Assembly (NCBI GenBank): GCA_021654635.1
Contig: AP025179.1
Coordinates: 2,046,001-2,110,000 of the forward strand
Direction: 5' to 3'
Length of the DNA stretch: 64,000 bases
DNA from: Mycobacterium kiyosense
Lineage (GTDB): Bacteria > Actinomycetota > Actinomycetes > Mycobacteriales > Mycobacteriaceae
Shown: in pieces, positions 31,394-41,861 of the stretch
Position numbering within the stretch: position 1 is the stretch's first letter
How the letters are laid out: each line of letters begins with the position of its first letter
Position numbers and translations under genes: made by a program
Notes under the pieces: model-generated
The model's database searches: none
What the model was told of the DNA's origin: nothing
What the model saw: only the letters and a program-made list of their open reading frames with translations

Positions 31394-32869
31394 TTATGAC
31401 GCGCCCTGCGGCTGGAGGTCGGATGGTCCGCAAGCCCTCAGCGGCCCACAGCGAACGTCGAAGCGTTCCCGCACGGTGTCCAATACGCGGCGTTGGCGTT
31501 CGCGCTCCCGGCGGTGCGTGAACATGAAGCGGGCCATGGCCGGTAAGCGGCGTGGCAGCGGGTACCACCTGTCGAAGTCGAGCCCGTTGTCATTGAAAAC
31601 CCGGCTCGGCAGCGATTCGTAGATGAGGCTGAGGTTGTGCTGCACAAGCGCAAAGACGGTGTACGGGAAAGCGATTGGCGACTTATCCCGCAGACCCTTC
31701 CAGTCCAATTCGTACAGTGGCAGGTCGCGGATCTTGTCCGAGAACATCAGGTGGGTCAGGAAGTAACCCATGAATGCCGGAAGGTGCAGTACCGCTGAAC
31801 GCAAATTCATCGAAACCACCGCTCCGCTGCCGGAAACGTAAGGCTCGTAGGGGTAATCGTTGAGGCCAACGTATCCGGTGCAGTTGATGACCCAGCTACC
31901 CGGCTCAATTGTCGTCGTCGCACCACTGCGGAATACCAGCTCCGTCGTACCGTTGCGGTCGACGGCGTCGGCAAAGTAGTCCATCACCACCTCGTTCAAG
32001 CCCGCGGCGATCGTCTTGTTCTCCGCCTGCGACAGCACGCCCAGCACGTAATTGTTCGCGTCGGGAGTAACGGAATTCGTGTAGGCGCCGCGGTACCACG
32101 ATTGGACCTCGGTTTCGTTGGTGCCGTCGAATCGGCGGCCCATCTCCGAGGCCACCTTGGCCAGCAACACGCCATCCCACCACCGCCGTGCACCGACCGG
32201 AAAGATTTGCTCACGCGTCCCGAAGAATGTTCCTCGGCCGGCGACGAGATTCACCTCCCGACCGGGGTATTCGGTAATCAGTGTGTACGCGGTGTCCATC
32301 GCCGTCTTGCCGCCGCCGATGATCCACACCGGGGCGTCGCTGTCGCGCAGGGCGCCCGATCGGATATCGCAGTAGTCCGGGGACACCGAATTCAACCGGG
32401 AACTGGAAATCGCCAACGGGGCGTTCGGTGTGGCTGCCAAACCGTATGCCTTGATCAGTCGCTTCGCGTTGATGACCGCAACGTCACCGTTCGCGTTTCG
32501 GCAGGTGACCCGGACGAGTCCGTCGGTCTCTGCGCCGGACTCGAAATCCCAGCCGAAGTATTCCGCTACCTGCACTCGCTGTTTGATGACGTCGAGGCAG
32601 TATCGGAGGTGGTCGAGCACCTCACCCTTGGTCGCGAGATACGAGGGGTCCTTGCCGAGGGTCCACTTGATGTTTCCGGCGGTGAACATCGGGTGTGGTT
32701 GGTGCAGCCGTACGTACGGGTAGGTGTCGACCCACATGCCGCCCACGCGTGCCCGGCGGTCGACCAGGACGACCTTTTGGTCCGGCGATAAGTACCGGCT
32801 TGCGCTGAACAGTGCGTTGAGCCCGGCAATGCCGGCTCCGACAATGCAGACATCGCAATCGATCGCCAT
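31394..32869 (-). CDS. FAD-dependent monooxygenase-like oxidoreductase
   Basis: 491 residues. It has an N-terminal FAD Rossmann motif, CIVGAGIAGLNALF, the RVGGMWVDTYP segment of flavin monooxygenases, and an NAD(P)H-binding motif VWIIGGGKTAMDTAY. The ATG-like helix SWVINCTGYVG lies near the C-terminal domain. It resembles cytosolic FMO/Baeyer-Villiger-type enzymes; a strict BVMO fingerprint was not found. Substrate unknown. It lies directly behind the mmpL gene on the same strand with a 77-base gap, so it may modify the lipid exported by that pair. Confidence 0.82.
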   Translation of the reverse strand: MAIDCDVCIVGAGIAGLNALFSASRYLSPDQKVVLVDRRARVGGMWVDTYPYVRLHQPHPMFTAGNIKWTLGKDPSYLATKGEVLDHLRYCLDVIKQRVQVAEYFGWDFESGAETDGLVRVTCRNANGDVAVINAKRLIKAYGLAATPNAPLAISSSRLNSVSPDYCDIRSGALRDSDAPVWIIGGGKTAMDTAYTLITEYPGREVNLVAGRGTFFGTREQIFPVGARRWWDGVLLAKVASEMGRRFDGTNETEVQSWYRGAYTNSVTPDANNYVLGVLSQAENKTIAAGLNEVVMDYFADAVDRNGTTELVFRSGATTTIEPGSWVINCTGYVGLNDYPYEPYVSGSGAVVSMNLRSAVLHLPAFMGYFLTHLMFSDKIRDLPLYELDWKGLRDKSPIAFPYTVFALVQHNLSLIYESLPSRVFNDNGLDFDRWYPLPRRLPAMARFMFTHRRERERQRRVLDTVRERFDVRCGPLRACGPSDLQPQGAS

Positions 32870-32946
32870 GCGGCGAGTGTCCCACCCTGTTTCGGGGGGG
32901 CACAGCGTATTCGATTACTTGCTTTTTCCGGAGTTACCCCGCCCGG

Positions 32947-35853
32947 CTACGTCCGCGCGAAGGTCCGTCGGGCGTTGTCGCCGCGCGGATGCACCACTTT
33001 CGGCCACCAGAACCAGCGGCCGAGCAGCGTCGCCACGGACGGCATCAGCAACGTGCGCACGATCAGCGTGTCGAGCAGCAGACCGATACACACCGTCGAC
33101 CCGAACTGGCCCAGCACCCGCAGATCACTGCCCAGCATGGATGCCATGGTGAACGCGAACACCAGGCCCGCGGCGGTCACCACGCCACCCGTGCCGGCCA
33201 TCGACCGGATGATGCCGGTCTTGAGCCCGGCGTGGATCTCTTCCTTGAAGCGGGACACCAGCAGCAGGTTGTAGTCGGACCCCACGGCCAACAGGATGAT
33301 CACCGACAGCGCCAACACGATCCAGTGCACCTTGATGCCGAACAGGTCCTGCCAGATCAGCACCGACAACCCGAACGACGCCGCGATCGAACTGGCCGCG
33401 GTGCCCACGATCACCAGGGCGGCCACCACGCTGCGGGTCAGCAACAGCATGATCATGAAGATCAGCGTCAGCGCGGACACCACCGCGATCATCAGGTCGA
33501 ACTTGGCGCCGTCGTGCATGTCCTTGAACGTCGCCGCGGTGCCGCCGAGATACACCTTCGCGTCGGCCAGTGACGACTGCTTGAGGCCCTCCTGCGCGGC
33601 GGTGCGCTCCGAATCGACACGCGAAATCCCTTCCGGCGTCATCGGATCGCCCTGATGGGTGATGAAGAAGCGGGCCGACTTCCCGTCCGGGGAGAGGAAC
33701 ATCTTCAGGCCGGTCTGGAAGTCCGGGTTGTCGAAGGCCTCGGGCGGCAGGTAGAACATGTCGTCGTTCTTGGAGGCGTCGAAGCTCTGCCCCATCACGA
33801 TCGCGGTGTCGCTGAGCGCTTTCATCTGGTCGAGCATCGCCTTGAAGGTCGACTGCATCGTCAGCGTCAACGCCTTGGTGGTCTTCATCGTGGTGATCAT
33901 CGGCGGAATCAGAACCAGCATCTCGTGGGTGGCCGCCGCGGTGGCCTGGATGTCCTTGGTGAGTTCGTCGAATTGGCCGGCCAACTGGTCGAAGCCGTCC
34001 AGTGACTCGAACAGCGAACGCAGCGACCAGCAGATCGGGATGTCGAAGCAGTGCTTCTCCCAGTAGAAGTAGGAACGGATCGGCCGCCAGAAATCGTCGA
34101 AGTCGGCGATGTGGTCGCGCAGCCGATTGGTGATCTCGGCGGTCTCCGCGGTGGTCTTGGCGCTGTCGTCGGCGGCGTGGGAAAGATGCTGGGTCACCGT
34201 GTACATGCGCTCCATGTTCTCGATCATGAACTGCATCTCGTCGGCCATCTTGGTGATGTCGGCCATCCGGTCCTGCAGGAAAGCCATGTTCTGCATGGTG
34301 GTCTGACTCTGCATGCTGTTCTGAAAAGGTATGGAACTGTGCTGAATTGGGATGCCCAGCGGCCGGGTGATGTCCTGCACCATGGCGATGCCGACGGTGC
34401 GCATCACGTTCTTGGCCACCCGGTCGAGCACCAGCATGTCGGCCGGGTTTCGCATGTCGTGGTCGGCCTCGATCATCAGCATGTCCGGGTTCATCCGGGC
34501 CTGGGAGAAGTGCCGATCTGCGGCCGCCTGCCCGAGGTTGGACTGCGCCGAGGTGGGCAGGTAGTAGCGGTCGTTGTAACTGGTCTTGAAGCTCGGTAGG
34601 GCGACCATGCCGATCAGCACCACTGCCGTACTCACCGCGAGAATTGGTGCGGGCCAACGCACTACGGCGGTGCCGACCCGGCGCCACAGCCGGCCCTGCT
34701 TGGCCGCCCGCTTGGATTCGAACAGGTGCAACTTGCTGCCCGCGAATACGACCGCGGGGCCCAGGGTGACCCCGGCCAGCACCACGACCACCATGCCGAT
34801 CGCCACCGGCGGGCCCATGGTGCTGAACCAGGGCAGCCGGGCAAAGCTCAAGCAGTAGGTCGCGCCCGCGATCGTCAAGCCGGATCCCAAAATCACCGGG
34901 GTGACGCCGCGAAAAGTGGTGTAGTAGGCCGTTTCCCGGTCTTCGCCCGCTCGCAACGCCTCTTGATATCGGCCGACCAGGAAGATGCCGTAGTCGGTAC
35001 CGGCCGCGATGGCCAGCATGGTCAAGATGTTCGCGGCGAACGTGGTGAGCCCGAAGGCGTTGTTGTAGGCCAGAATCGCGACGACACCACGCGCCGACAA
35101 CAACGCGATGAACGTCATGAACAACTGCACCAGCGTGGTCACGATCGATCGATAGACCAGCAGCAGCATGATGGCGATCGCACCGAGGGTGAACAGGGTG
35201 ATCTTGGCCAGGCTGGCATTGCCGATGACATGCATGTCGTCACTGAGTGCGGCAGGTCCGGTGACGTAAACCTTCAGCCCGGCCGGCGGTGGGTTCTTGT
35301 CGATCGTCTTGCGGACCGCCTCGACCGAGTTGTTGGCCGTGGTGGTGCCCTGGTTTCCGGCCAGGTTCAACATGACGTACGCAGCCTTGCCGTCGGCGCT
35401 CTGGGCCCCGGCGGCCGTCAGCCGGTCGCCCCAGAAGTCCTGAATGTGCTGGATGTGGTCCGGTTGCTGACGCAGCTGGCGGATCAGGTTGTCGTAGTAG
35501 TGGTGCGCCGGCTCGCCCAATGGCTGATCGCTCTCCAGCACGATCATGACCGTGGCGTTGGAGTCGAACTCCTTGAAGTTATGGCCCAGCAGCATCATCG
35601 CCTTCATCGACGGCGCATCCAGCGGGGCCATCGGCGCCGAGTGTGCTTCGCCCACCACCTCCAGCGACGGGACGACGACGTTCACCAGCGCCGCGATGAA
35701 CACCCAGGCCAGGATGATCGGTATCGCGAAGATCCGGATGGCGTGTGGGATGGCGGGCCGGTGCGGGCGCTCGGTGCCCGGTGGATGGTCGGCGGGGCGG
35801 GGCGGCTCGTGGACCCGGATCGGGCCGGTCGCCGCGTCGTGGTGGTCGCTCAT
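32947..35853 (-). CDS. MmpL transporter, MmpS-coupled type
   Basis: 968-residue RND-superfamily lipid exporter. Twelve predicted membrane helices in two blocks of six flank two periplasmic domains; the second is followed by a central coiled region with repeated Met and Gln residues (QSQTTMQNMAFLQDRM). A proton-relay segment with GTDYGIF appears in the first block and GSDYNLLL in the second. ATG 35853 overlaps the mmpS stop by 4 bases. This coupling is the hallmark of MmpS4/L4- and MmpS5/L5-type systems (GPL-like lipids, siderophores). Cargo unknown. Confidence 0.93.
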   Translation of the reverse strand: MSDHHDAATGPIRVHEPPRPADHPPGTERPHRPAIPHAIRIFAIPIILAWVFIAALVNVVVPSLEVVGEAHSAPMAPLDAPSMKAMMLLGHNFKEFDSNATVMIVLESDQPLGEPAHHYYDNLIRQLRQQPDHIQHIQDFWGDRLTAAGAQSADGKAAYVMLNLAGNQGTTTANNSVEAVRKTIDKNPPPAGLKVYVTGPAALSDDMHVIGNASLAKITLFTLGAIAIMLLLVYRSIVTTLVQLFMTFIALLSARGVVAILAYNNAFGLTTFAANILTMLAIAAGTDYGIFLVGRYQEALRAGEDRETAYYTTFRGVTPVILGSGLTIAGATYCLSFARLPWFSTMGPPVAIGMVVVVLAGVTLGPAVVFAGSKLHLFESKRAAKQGRLWRRVGTAVVRWPAPILAVSTAVVLIGMVALPSFKTSYNDRYYLPTSAQSNLGQAAADRHFSQARMNPDMLMIEADHDMRNPADMLVLDRVAKNVMRTVGIAMVQDITRPLGIPIQHSSIPFQNSMQSQTTMQNMAFLQDRMADITKMADEMQFMIENMERMYTVTQHLSHAADDSAKTTAETAEITNRLRDHIADFDDFWRPIRSYFYWEKHCFDIPICWSLRSLFESLDGFDQLAGQFDELTKDIQATAAATHEMLVLIPPMITTMKTTKALTLTMQSTFKAMLDQMKALSDTAIVMGQSFDASKNDDMFYLPPEAFDNPDFQTGLKMFLSPDGKSARFFITHQGDPMTPEGISRVDSERTAAQEGLKQSSLADAKVYLGGTAATFKDMHDGAKFDLMIAVVSALTLIFMIMLLLTRSVVAALVIVGTAASSIAASFGLSVLIWQDLFGIKVHWIVLALSVIILLAVGSDYNLLLVSRFKEEIHAGLKTGIIRSMAGTGGVVTAAGLVFAFTMASMLGSDLRVLGQFGSTVCIGLLLDTLIVRTLLMPSVATLLGRWFWWPKVVHPRGDNARRTFART

Positions 35854-36350
35854 GCCGACTTCACCAGACAGAATGTCTGCGGATTCACTCCTTCGGATGT
35901 CTTCTCTTCCCGCACGACACCGTCGACCGTGATGCGGCAGTGGATCTGGCTGCCGTCGGTTTGGGCCATGATGTTGGCGCTCACCGCGGGAAGCGTCGTT
36001 GAGATCGTGAACGACCACGGCAGCGGCGCCGCATCGACCTGGTGAGTGTTGGCCTCGGCGTCCCAGTAGTTGATGTTGGCAGTGGCCCCGGGTGAGCCGG
36101 AGATCTCATAGACCACCACTTTGGGGTTGAACTGCACGATCTCAATGCCTTGGCCGGCACTGGCGTTGAGGTCCTGGGAGCCGAAGATCTTGTGCAGCCT
36201 CGACACGACGAGGGCGGACACGGCGAGCACGACAATCAGGACCAGAGGTATCCACGCCTTTTTCAGGAGGCGGCCTCCGCGCCCCGCGAGTGAACCAGTC
36301 TGCACCGCCACCGCCTGCCACCGCCTTTCGCGCACCAACCTGCGTTGCAA
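35850..36350 (-). CDS. MmpS membrane protein
   Basis: Small accessory protein of an MmpL transporter. One membrane helix (AWIPLVLIVVLAVSALVVS) and a periplasmic beta-sandwich domain follow. The family signature is VVYEISGSPGATANINYWD and the C-terminus CRITVDGVVREE ends in TFCLVKSA. The coordinates use TTG 36350, 166 residues; GTG 36311 or 36305 would give the more usual size near 150 residues and has a GAAAGG upstream, so the start is unsure. It is coupled to the mmpL gene by ATGA. Confidence 0.88.
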   Translation of the reverse strand: MQRRLVRERRWQAVAVQTGSLAGRGGRLLKKAWIPLVLIVVLAVSALVVSRLHKIFGSQDLNASAGQGIEIVQFNPKVVVYEISGSPGATANINYWDAEANTHQVDAAPLPWSFTISTTLPAVSANIMAQTDGSQIHCRITVDGVVREEKTSEGVNPQTFCLVKSA

Positions 36351-36486
36351 CGCCCCGCCGCAGCGCCGGCTTCCCCGTCCAGACAGCCGTCGAAGGGAGA
36401 ACCTTTGCTCGGCTAAGTATGCTAACTCTTAGTGGACGCCAGCGTTCCTCGGGGTGGCCAGAGTGTGCCGGACGGCACAGCCGCGG

Positions 36487-37545
36487 CTAGCGAGCCACGC
36501 GTCCGGTGACCGGCGGCAGGTCGGCCAGGGTCACGATGCCGGGTTTGGCGGCGACCACCGCGGGCACCGCGTTGGTGACCGGCATCGCCGTGTAGATCAT
36601 CCCCAGGCCCATGAACCCGGGCTCTTTCCAATCCTTGGGCGGCAGGCAGTGCAGCACCGTACGCATGTTGGGCAGGCCGAACACCTGGATGACGTGGCCG
36701 TGCTCCAGCGGCTTGGGTGGGTCCACGTGGTCGCCCATGGTCCAGTTGAATCCGACGCTGACGACGTTGCGGTCACCTTCCCAGCCGCGGTGGTAGCCGT
36801 AGACACCGCCGACCGTCCCGGCGGGAATTTTCATGAAGCCCAGATCGGTGTCGCCGGTCGCCGCGGTGAAGGTGACGTCGAAGGTCATCCGGTCCAGACG
36901 GGCGCCGATCGCGTCGGCCATCATCGCGGCCGACTCGGCGAACACCTCGCTTTCCCGCCGCACGCTCTCGGCCAACCCGGGCGTCTCGGGGTCCTGGGAG
37001 AACCCCATCGCCGTCTGCGTTCCGGCCGATTCGTAGGTCGAGCAGTCCACCGACTCAGTGATGCGGATCTCGTCGACCCGCTCGCAGGAGGCGGACAGCA
37101 CCATGCCGACCATGTTCGTCATACCGGGATGCGCACCGCTGCCGAAGATCGTCGAGTTGCCGCGTTCGCAGGCGTGCAGAATCCGCTCGCGATCCGGTGG
37201 GGTCTGCTTGCCGCCGGTGATCCAGGCCGCGCTGGTGCACACGTTGACCCCCGACTCCAGCAGCCGCACCAGCTCATCGATGTTGGGCCACAACGGGTTA
37301 TAGCAACACGCGTCGGCTCCCAGAGCCAACAGTGCGTCGATGTCGTTGGTGGCCTGCACGCCGGTCGGCTCGGGCCAGCCCGACAGCTCGGCGGCGTCGA
37401 CGCCGACCTTGTCGGCGCCGTGCGCGTACACCCCGACCAGCTCCAGGTCGGGCCTGCCGATGATGGCGTGCAACGAGCGCCGCCCGATGTTGCCGGTGGT
37501 CCACTGGATTACGCGCAGGGGACGCTCAGTGCTCGTCGTGTTCAT
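36487..37545 (-). CDS. Dihydrodipicolinate-reductase-like NAD(P)H oxidoreductase
   Basis: 352 residues. An N-terminal Rossmann fold has VIQWTTGNIGRRSL (G-x-x-G type). A central catalytic region contains GSGAHPGMTNMVG. The C-terminal part resembles amine-dehydrogenase-like members of the DapB superfamily common in mycobacteria. It is not the lysine-pathway DapB. ATG 37545 follows AAAGGAGC. It sits between the PE-PPE acyltransferase and mmpS, all on the minus strand. Role in lipid modification is possible but unproven. Confidence 0.78.
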   Translation of the reverse strand: MNTTSTERPLRVIQWTTGNIGRRSLHAIIGRPDLELVGVYAHGADKVGVDAAELSGWPEPTGVQATNDIDALLALGADACCYNPLWPNIDELVRLLESGVNVCTSAAWITGGKQTPPDRERILHACERGNSTIFGSGAHPGMTNMVGMVLSASCERVDEIRITESVDCSTYESAGTQTAMGFSQDPETPGLAESVRRESEVFAESAAMMADAIGARLDRMTFDVTFTAATGDTDLGFMKIPAGTVGGVYGYHRGWEGDRNVVSVGFNWTMGDHVDPPKPLEHGHVIQVFGLPNMRTVLHCLPPKDWKEPGFMGLGMIYTAMPVTNAVPAVVAAKPGIVTLADLPPVTGRVAR

Positions 37546-37581
37546 CGGTGCTCCTTTGCGCCGCTGTCGAGCGGGCTGGGG

Positions 37582-38688
37582 TCAGTGGTGGCCCTGGTTA
37601 TTCAGCGCGTACATCGCCCCGGACAGAATCTGCGAGAGCGGGTCCGCGCCGCCGCCGAAGGTGGCCTGCGTCGCCGGTGCGGTCACCGCCGCCGGGTCAT
37701 AGCCGTGTACCGGATCCACCTGGATCGGTGCGGTCGCCGGATCGTCATTGCGCGAGTAGCCCGCGTTGACCATCGGCGTCAGTTCCGCATCGAGCTGGTT
37801 CAGCTGATCTTCGGGTACCCCGGCGTATTGGAACGGCAGTACCAGCGGCAGGTGCCGTTCGGGGATCAGGTACGTCGTGGTCGTCGCTCCGCGCGAGTTG
37901 ACGGTCGTCCGGATGTTCTGCGGCGGCACCATGCTCGGGTTGGTGAAGGCCACCGCCGTGTGGCCGGTCAGCAGTCCGGCCAGGGTGTTGGCCAGCGACA
38001 TCCAGTTGTCCGGCCGGTCGGGAAAGTCGGCGATCGAGTCGTACGCGGAGATGAATTGCTTTGTGTTGTACTGACTTTCCACCGGAGGCGGGACGACGTA
38101 GTCAAGGGCGGGGACGGTGGCGCCGACCGGGAACACCGCGGTGAGGAAACTCTGACCGAAAGCGTGCCGTGCAACCGGATCGCCAAAGGTGGCGAACGTC
38201 AACTGATCCGGCGGGGGAGCGGTTGGGTCGGTGGCCAGCCGGGCCTGCAGCGCCTCGAGCACCAGAGCGCCCTCGGACAAACCGATCGCGGTCCCCGGGC
38301 CGCCCGCACGGATCGCCGAGTACAAGTTCTCCTGCCCGACCTCGACCGACTCGCCGATGCTGGGACCGTCGGCGCCGATGCCGGGGAATGCTTCGTCCAG
38401 TTGCCGGACGCCCGGGAAGAGCCGTCCCAGCACGTGGCCCTGAACCTGGCCGGCCGGGTAGTCGACGATCTGGCGCCGCAGCCCCGGGAACCACTCGTCG
38501 CCTTCCCTGCGGATGTACTCGTCGTAGGGGATGCCCAGCACGTGTGCGCCACCCAACGCGTAGGCGTTGGCGCCGGGTGCGGTCGGGTCGACCGGCGGCG
38601 GGTCGTCGGCTTTCGCCAGCCCGGCACCGAAATACCCGGTGGCGCCGAGAGTTACCGCTGCCGTGACTCCGGCGAGTACTTTCTTCAT
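37582..38688 (-). CDS. Secreted PE-PPE-domain serine acyltransferase/hydrolase
   Basis: 368 residues. A signal peptide ([20 protein letters not shown], cleavage near residue 27) leads to an alpha/beta-hydrolase of the PE-PPE fold. The nucleophile motif is GLSEG with Ser138. Family relatives Chp1 (SL-1) and Chp2 (PAT) transesterify trehalose lipids outside the membrane, and the PE protein of the TPP locus completes TPP. The neighbouring mmpL10-type and papA genes place it in such a locus. A role in final acyl transfer in the outer envelope is inferred from this context. Confidence 0.85.
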   Translation of the reverse strand: MKKVLAGVTAAVTLGATGYFGAGLAKADDPPPVDPTAPGANAYALGGAHVLGIPYDEYIRREGDEWFPGLRRQIVDYPAGQVQGHVLGRLFPGVRQLDEAFPGIGADGPSIGESVEVGQENLYSAIRAGGPGTAIGLSEGALVLEALQARLATDPTAPPPDQLTFATFGDPVARHAFGQSFLTAVFPVGATVPALDYVVPPPVESQYNTKQFISAYDSIADFPDRPDNWMSLANTLAGLLTGHTAVAFTNPSMVPPQNIRTTVNSRGATTTTYLIPERHLPLVLPFQYAGVPEDQLNQLDAELTPMVNAGYSRNDDPATAPIQVDPVHGYDPAAVTAPATQATFGGGADPLSQILSGAMYALNNQGHH

Positions 38689-38734
38689 GGCTCTGCTCGT
38701 TCGGCTCGGTTGGGTGGTGTTGCATGTGCCGGTC

Positions 38735-41722
38735 CTAGTCGGCCGGTTGGGCCGGTAGTGCTTGCGGTCTCGGGCGGGACGGCCACCAACTCGCCTTGCC
38801 GACCAGCGTAGCGATCGCGGGCACCGTGATGGTGCGCACCAGGAAGGTGTCCAGCAGGATGCCGACGCCGATCACCAACCCGGCCTGGATGACGGTGCCG
38901 ATGCTGGAGAACAGCAGCCCGAACATCGACGCGGCAAAGATCAATCCCGCTGCGGTGATCACCCCGCCGGTGGAGGTCAGGGTGCGGATGACGCCGTAAC
39001 GCATGCCGTGCGGCGACTCGTCACGCATGCGGGAGACGAACAGCATGTTGTAGTCGGCGCCCACGGCGACCAGCACCACGAACGCCAACGGTGGCACGCT
39101 CCAATGCAAATGCTGCCCGAGCAGGAATTGGAACACCAGCACCCCGATGCCGACCGCGGACAGATAGGAGACGACGACCGATCCGACCAGATACAGCGGC
39201 GCGACCACTGCACGCAGCAGTGCCATCAAGGTCAGCAACACGACGACGACGGTCACGAAGATGATGTAGCGGATGTCGCGCTGGTAGTAGTTGCGCGTGT
39301 CGCGCAGGGTGACCGGATATCCGGCCATCGAAATGGTGGCGTCCGCCAACGAGGTGTTCGGTTGTGCGCTTCGGGCGGCATCGGTGATCGCGTTGACCTG
39401 ATCCATCGCCTCGGCGCTGAATGGATTCAACTTGGTCTGCACGAGGTAACGCACCGAGCGTCCGTCCGGCGAGATGAACATCTTGGCGGCCTTCTTGAAC
39501 TCCTCCAGATGCAGCAGTTGGGCGGGGATGTTGAAGCCCGCCATCGAGGGGTCGGCCGCTTCGTTCTTCATCTCCAGCAGGAACGCCGACGCGTCGCCGA
39601 GTCCCGCGCCCAGCGCTCTGACCTGTTCGACCAGTTGTTCCACGCCGTCGGCCACTTGGCGGCTGCCGCCGGCGAAGCGGTCGGCTCCGCTCTGCAGTTT
39701 GTTCAGGCCGGACTGCAGGCCGCCGGGGCCGTCGAGCCCCAGCGAGTGCATTGCTCTGGTGAACCCGGTGAGCACCGCCCGCAGCCGATCCACCGACGCG
39801 TTCAGGGTCTGCCGGTCCTGAAATGTCTCCAACTGCCCGGCCAACTCGTTGATCTGGTCGAGGCTGCCGTCACCGCGGGCGGCGACCAGCCGCTGAAACT
39901 GGGCGCGGGTGTCGCTGCACGACAGGTCGGCGTCACAGATCGGGTTGGCCTGCAACGCCGCCAGCACCGGCCCGATCCAGCCGAACATGTCCTTGACCGC
40001 TGCGAAGTTCACGCCCATGGAATTGCCCAGGGCGTTGATGCTGTTCACCAGCTTGGCCGCGGTCACCACCTCCCGGACCAGCTTGTCGCCGCCGTATTGG
40101 GTCCGCATCGAGGCGAACGCGTCGGTCAGGCCCTGCATGCTGGCGACGATCTGGTTGACCTGCCCGCGCACGTCGCTCAGGTTGGTGGCAAGCGTATTGG
40201 CGCCGCCGACCAATTTGCTGAGGTCGTCGTTGTGATCGTTGATAACGTCGGACGCCCCGCCGAGGCGGGCGCCGACAGCACCCGCCTGATAGGTGGCACG
40301 GAACTCCTGCGGGACCACGCCGGTGGGCCGGGTGATGCCACTGACCCTGGCGATATCCGGCAACTGGCTGACCCGTTCTGCCATCTGTTCCAGGGCGGCC
40401 AGCGCCTTCGGTGTGCGCAGGTCGTGCGGAGACTGGATAAGGATGTACTCGGGAACGGACTGGTTGACCGGGAAATGCCGCTCGAGGGCGGCGTAACCGA
40501 TCGAGCTCGGCGCCGACGGCGGCACCACCTTGCGGTCGTCGTAGTTGTACCGCACCAGTCCCGCGCAGCTGGCCAGCGCGGCCAACACCAGCACGCTGGC
40601 CACCAGATGAGATTTCGGGCGGCGCACGATCCGGATTCCCGACCGCCGCCAGAACCGGGCGGTGAGTTCGCGCCGTGGCTTAACCCACCCGCGGGGCCCG
40701 GCGATCACCAGGATGGCCGGCAGCAGCGTCACCGCGGCCAGGAACGCGACACCGATTCCGATCGCCGACGACGCGCCGACCGTCGAGAACACACCCATCC
40801 GGGCGAAACTGATGCCCAGGAAAGTGACGCCCACCGTGGCGGCGGAAGCGGCGATCACTTTTCCGATCGAGATCAAAGCGCGCCGCACCGCGTCGTCGAA
40901 ATCGGTTCCGTCGCGCAGATAGTCGTGATATCTGCTGATCAGGAACACGGCATAGTCCGTCCCGGCGCCGGCGATCATGGCGCTGAGGAACACAATCGAC
41001 TGATTCGAGACCCCGAAGCCGGTCAATTTTGAGAAGCCGGCCACCAACGCCTGCGCGACCAGCAGCGACATCCCGATCGCGGTCAGCGGCAACAACATGG
41101 TGATCGGATTGCGGTAGACCATCAGCAGCACGGCAAGCACCAGGACTGCGATTGCGATCTCGATCGGCATCCGGTCGTGCTCCCCGGCGGCGGTGAGATC
41201 GGCGACGGTGGCCGCGGGGCCGGTCAGGTTGGCGGTCAACGGTGTTCCGGCGACGTGGTGTTTGACAATTTCGGAGACCCGGCCGAACGCGGCGTAGGAC
41301 CGAGGGGTCCCCAGCTCACCGGTCAATCCGACCGGCAGCACCCAGGACCTGTTGTCCTTGCTGGTCAACACCGGTCGAAGGGGCGGCGTGGCGATGAAGT
41401 CCTGCACCATCACCACGTCGCGGGTGTCGTCGTGCAGCGCAGTCGCCAGCTTGCGGTAGACGCCCTCGTCGGCCGGTCCCAGCCCCTTGTCGTTGGTCAG
41501 GACCACCAGCAGCAGATTTTCCGAACTCGACTCGTGAAACGCCTCGGTCATCTTGCGGGCGGTGACGGCCGACGGTGCGTCGCTGGGCAGGATGGAAAGC
41601 GGGTGCTGCTGCGACATCTCGTTCAGCGACGGCATCGTCAGCGGCAGGGCGACCGCGATCGCGACCCAGAACCCGATCACCACCCACGGCCACCGCACCA
41701 CGAAATCGGCTAGGCGTCGCAC
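38735..41722 (-). CDS. mmpL10: MmpL8/10-type lipid transporter of the polyphleate-like locus
   Basis: 995 residues, RND-type. It begins [19 protein letters not shown], the N-terminus typical of the MmpL8/10/12 group. Two blocks of membrane helices flank large periplasmic domains with a long helical hairpin region (residues about 480-720). Segments [12 protein letters not shown] and [12 protein letters not shown] form the relay pair. GTG 41722 is chosen because GGAGG lies 10 bases upstream; the extension to 41830 lacks family similarity. It is followed by the PE-PPE gene 46 bases on and preceded by papA. Cargo is inferred to be an acylated trehalose intermediate. Confidence 0.88.
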   Translation of the reverse strand: MRRLADFVVRWPWVVIGFWVAIAVALPLTMPSLNEMSQQHPLSILPSDAPSAVTARKMTEAFHESSSENLLLVVLTNDKGLGPADEGVYRKLATALHDDTRDVVMVQDFIATPPLRPVLTSKDNRSWVLPVGLTGELGTPRSYAAFGRVSEIVKHHVAGTPLTANLTGPAATVADLTAAGEHDRMPIEIAIAVLVLAVLLMVYRNPITMLLPLTAIGMSLLVAQALVAGFSKLTGFGVSNQSIVFLSAMIAGAGTDYAVFLISRYHDYLRDGTDFDDAVRRALISIGKVIAASAATVGVTFLGISFARMGVFSTVGASSAIGIGVAFLAAVTLLPAILVIAGPRGWVKPRRELTARFWRRSGIRIVRRPKSHLVASVLVLAALASCAGLVRYNYDDRKVVPPSAPSSIGYAALERHFPVNQSVPEYILIQSPHDLRTPKALAALEQMAERVSQLPDIARVSGITRPTGVVPQEFRATYQAGAVGARLGGASDVINDHNDDLSKLVGGANTLATNLSDVRGQVNQIVASMQGLTDAFASMRTQYGGDKLVREVVTAAKLVNSINALGNSMGVNFAAVKDMFGWIGPVLAALQANPICDADLSCSDTRAQFQRLVAARGDGSLDQINELAGQLETFQDRQTLNASVDRLRAVLTGFTRAMHSLGLDGPGGLQSGLNKLQSGADRFAGGSRQVADGVEQLVEQVRALGAGLGDASAFLLEMKNEAADPSMAGFNIPAQLLHLEEFKKAAKMFISPDGRSVRYLVQTKLNPFSAEAMDQVNAITDAARSAQPNTSLADATISMAGYPVTLRDTRNYYQRDIRYIIFVTVVVVLLTLMALLRAVVAPLYLVGSVVVSYLSAVGIGVLVFQFLLGQHLHWSVPPLAFVVLVAVGADYNMLFVSRMRDESPHGMRYGVIRTLTSTGGVITAAGLIFAASMFGLLFSSIGTVIQAGLVIGVGILLDTFLVRTITVPAIATLVGKASWWPSRPRPQALPAQPAD

Positions 41723-41861
41723 AGCGTCCCCACCTCCGGTCCCAGCGTGCGCCCCCCGGCGACACCGTGTGCTGCGTGGCGCGGAGATCCGGTCCGTGCC
41801 AAAGCCGAGGCCTGATCGGAAGTCGAGCATGTCGGTACAGCAGCCATCGAACTACCCCACA

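Noticed and set aside
35854..36018. Upstream extension of the MmpL protein
   Set aside because: The extension is an out-of-frame reading of mmpS. The ATGA overlap at 35850-35853 fixes the start.
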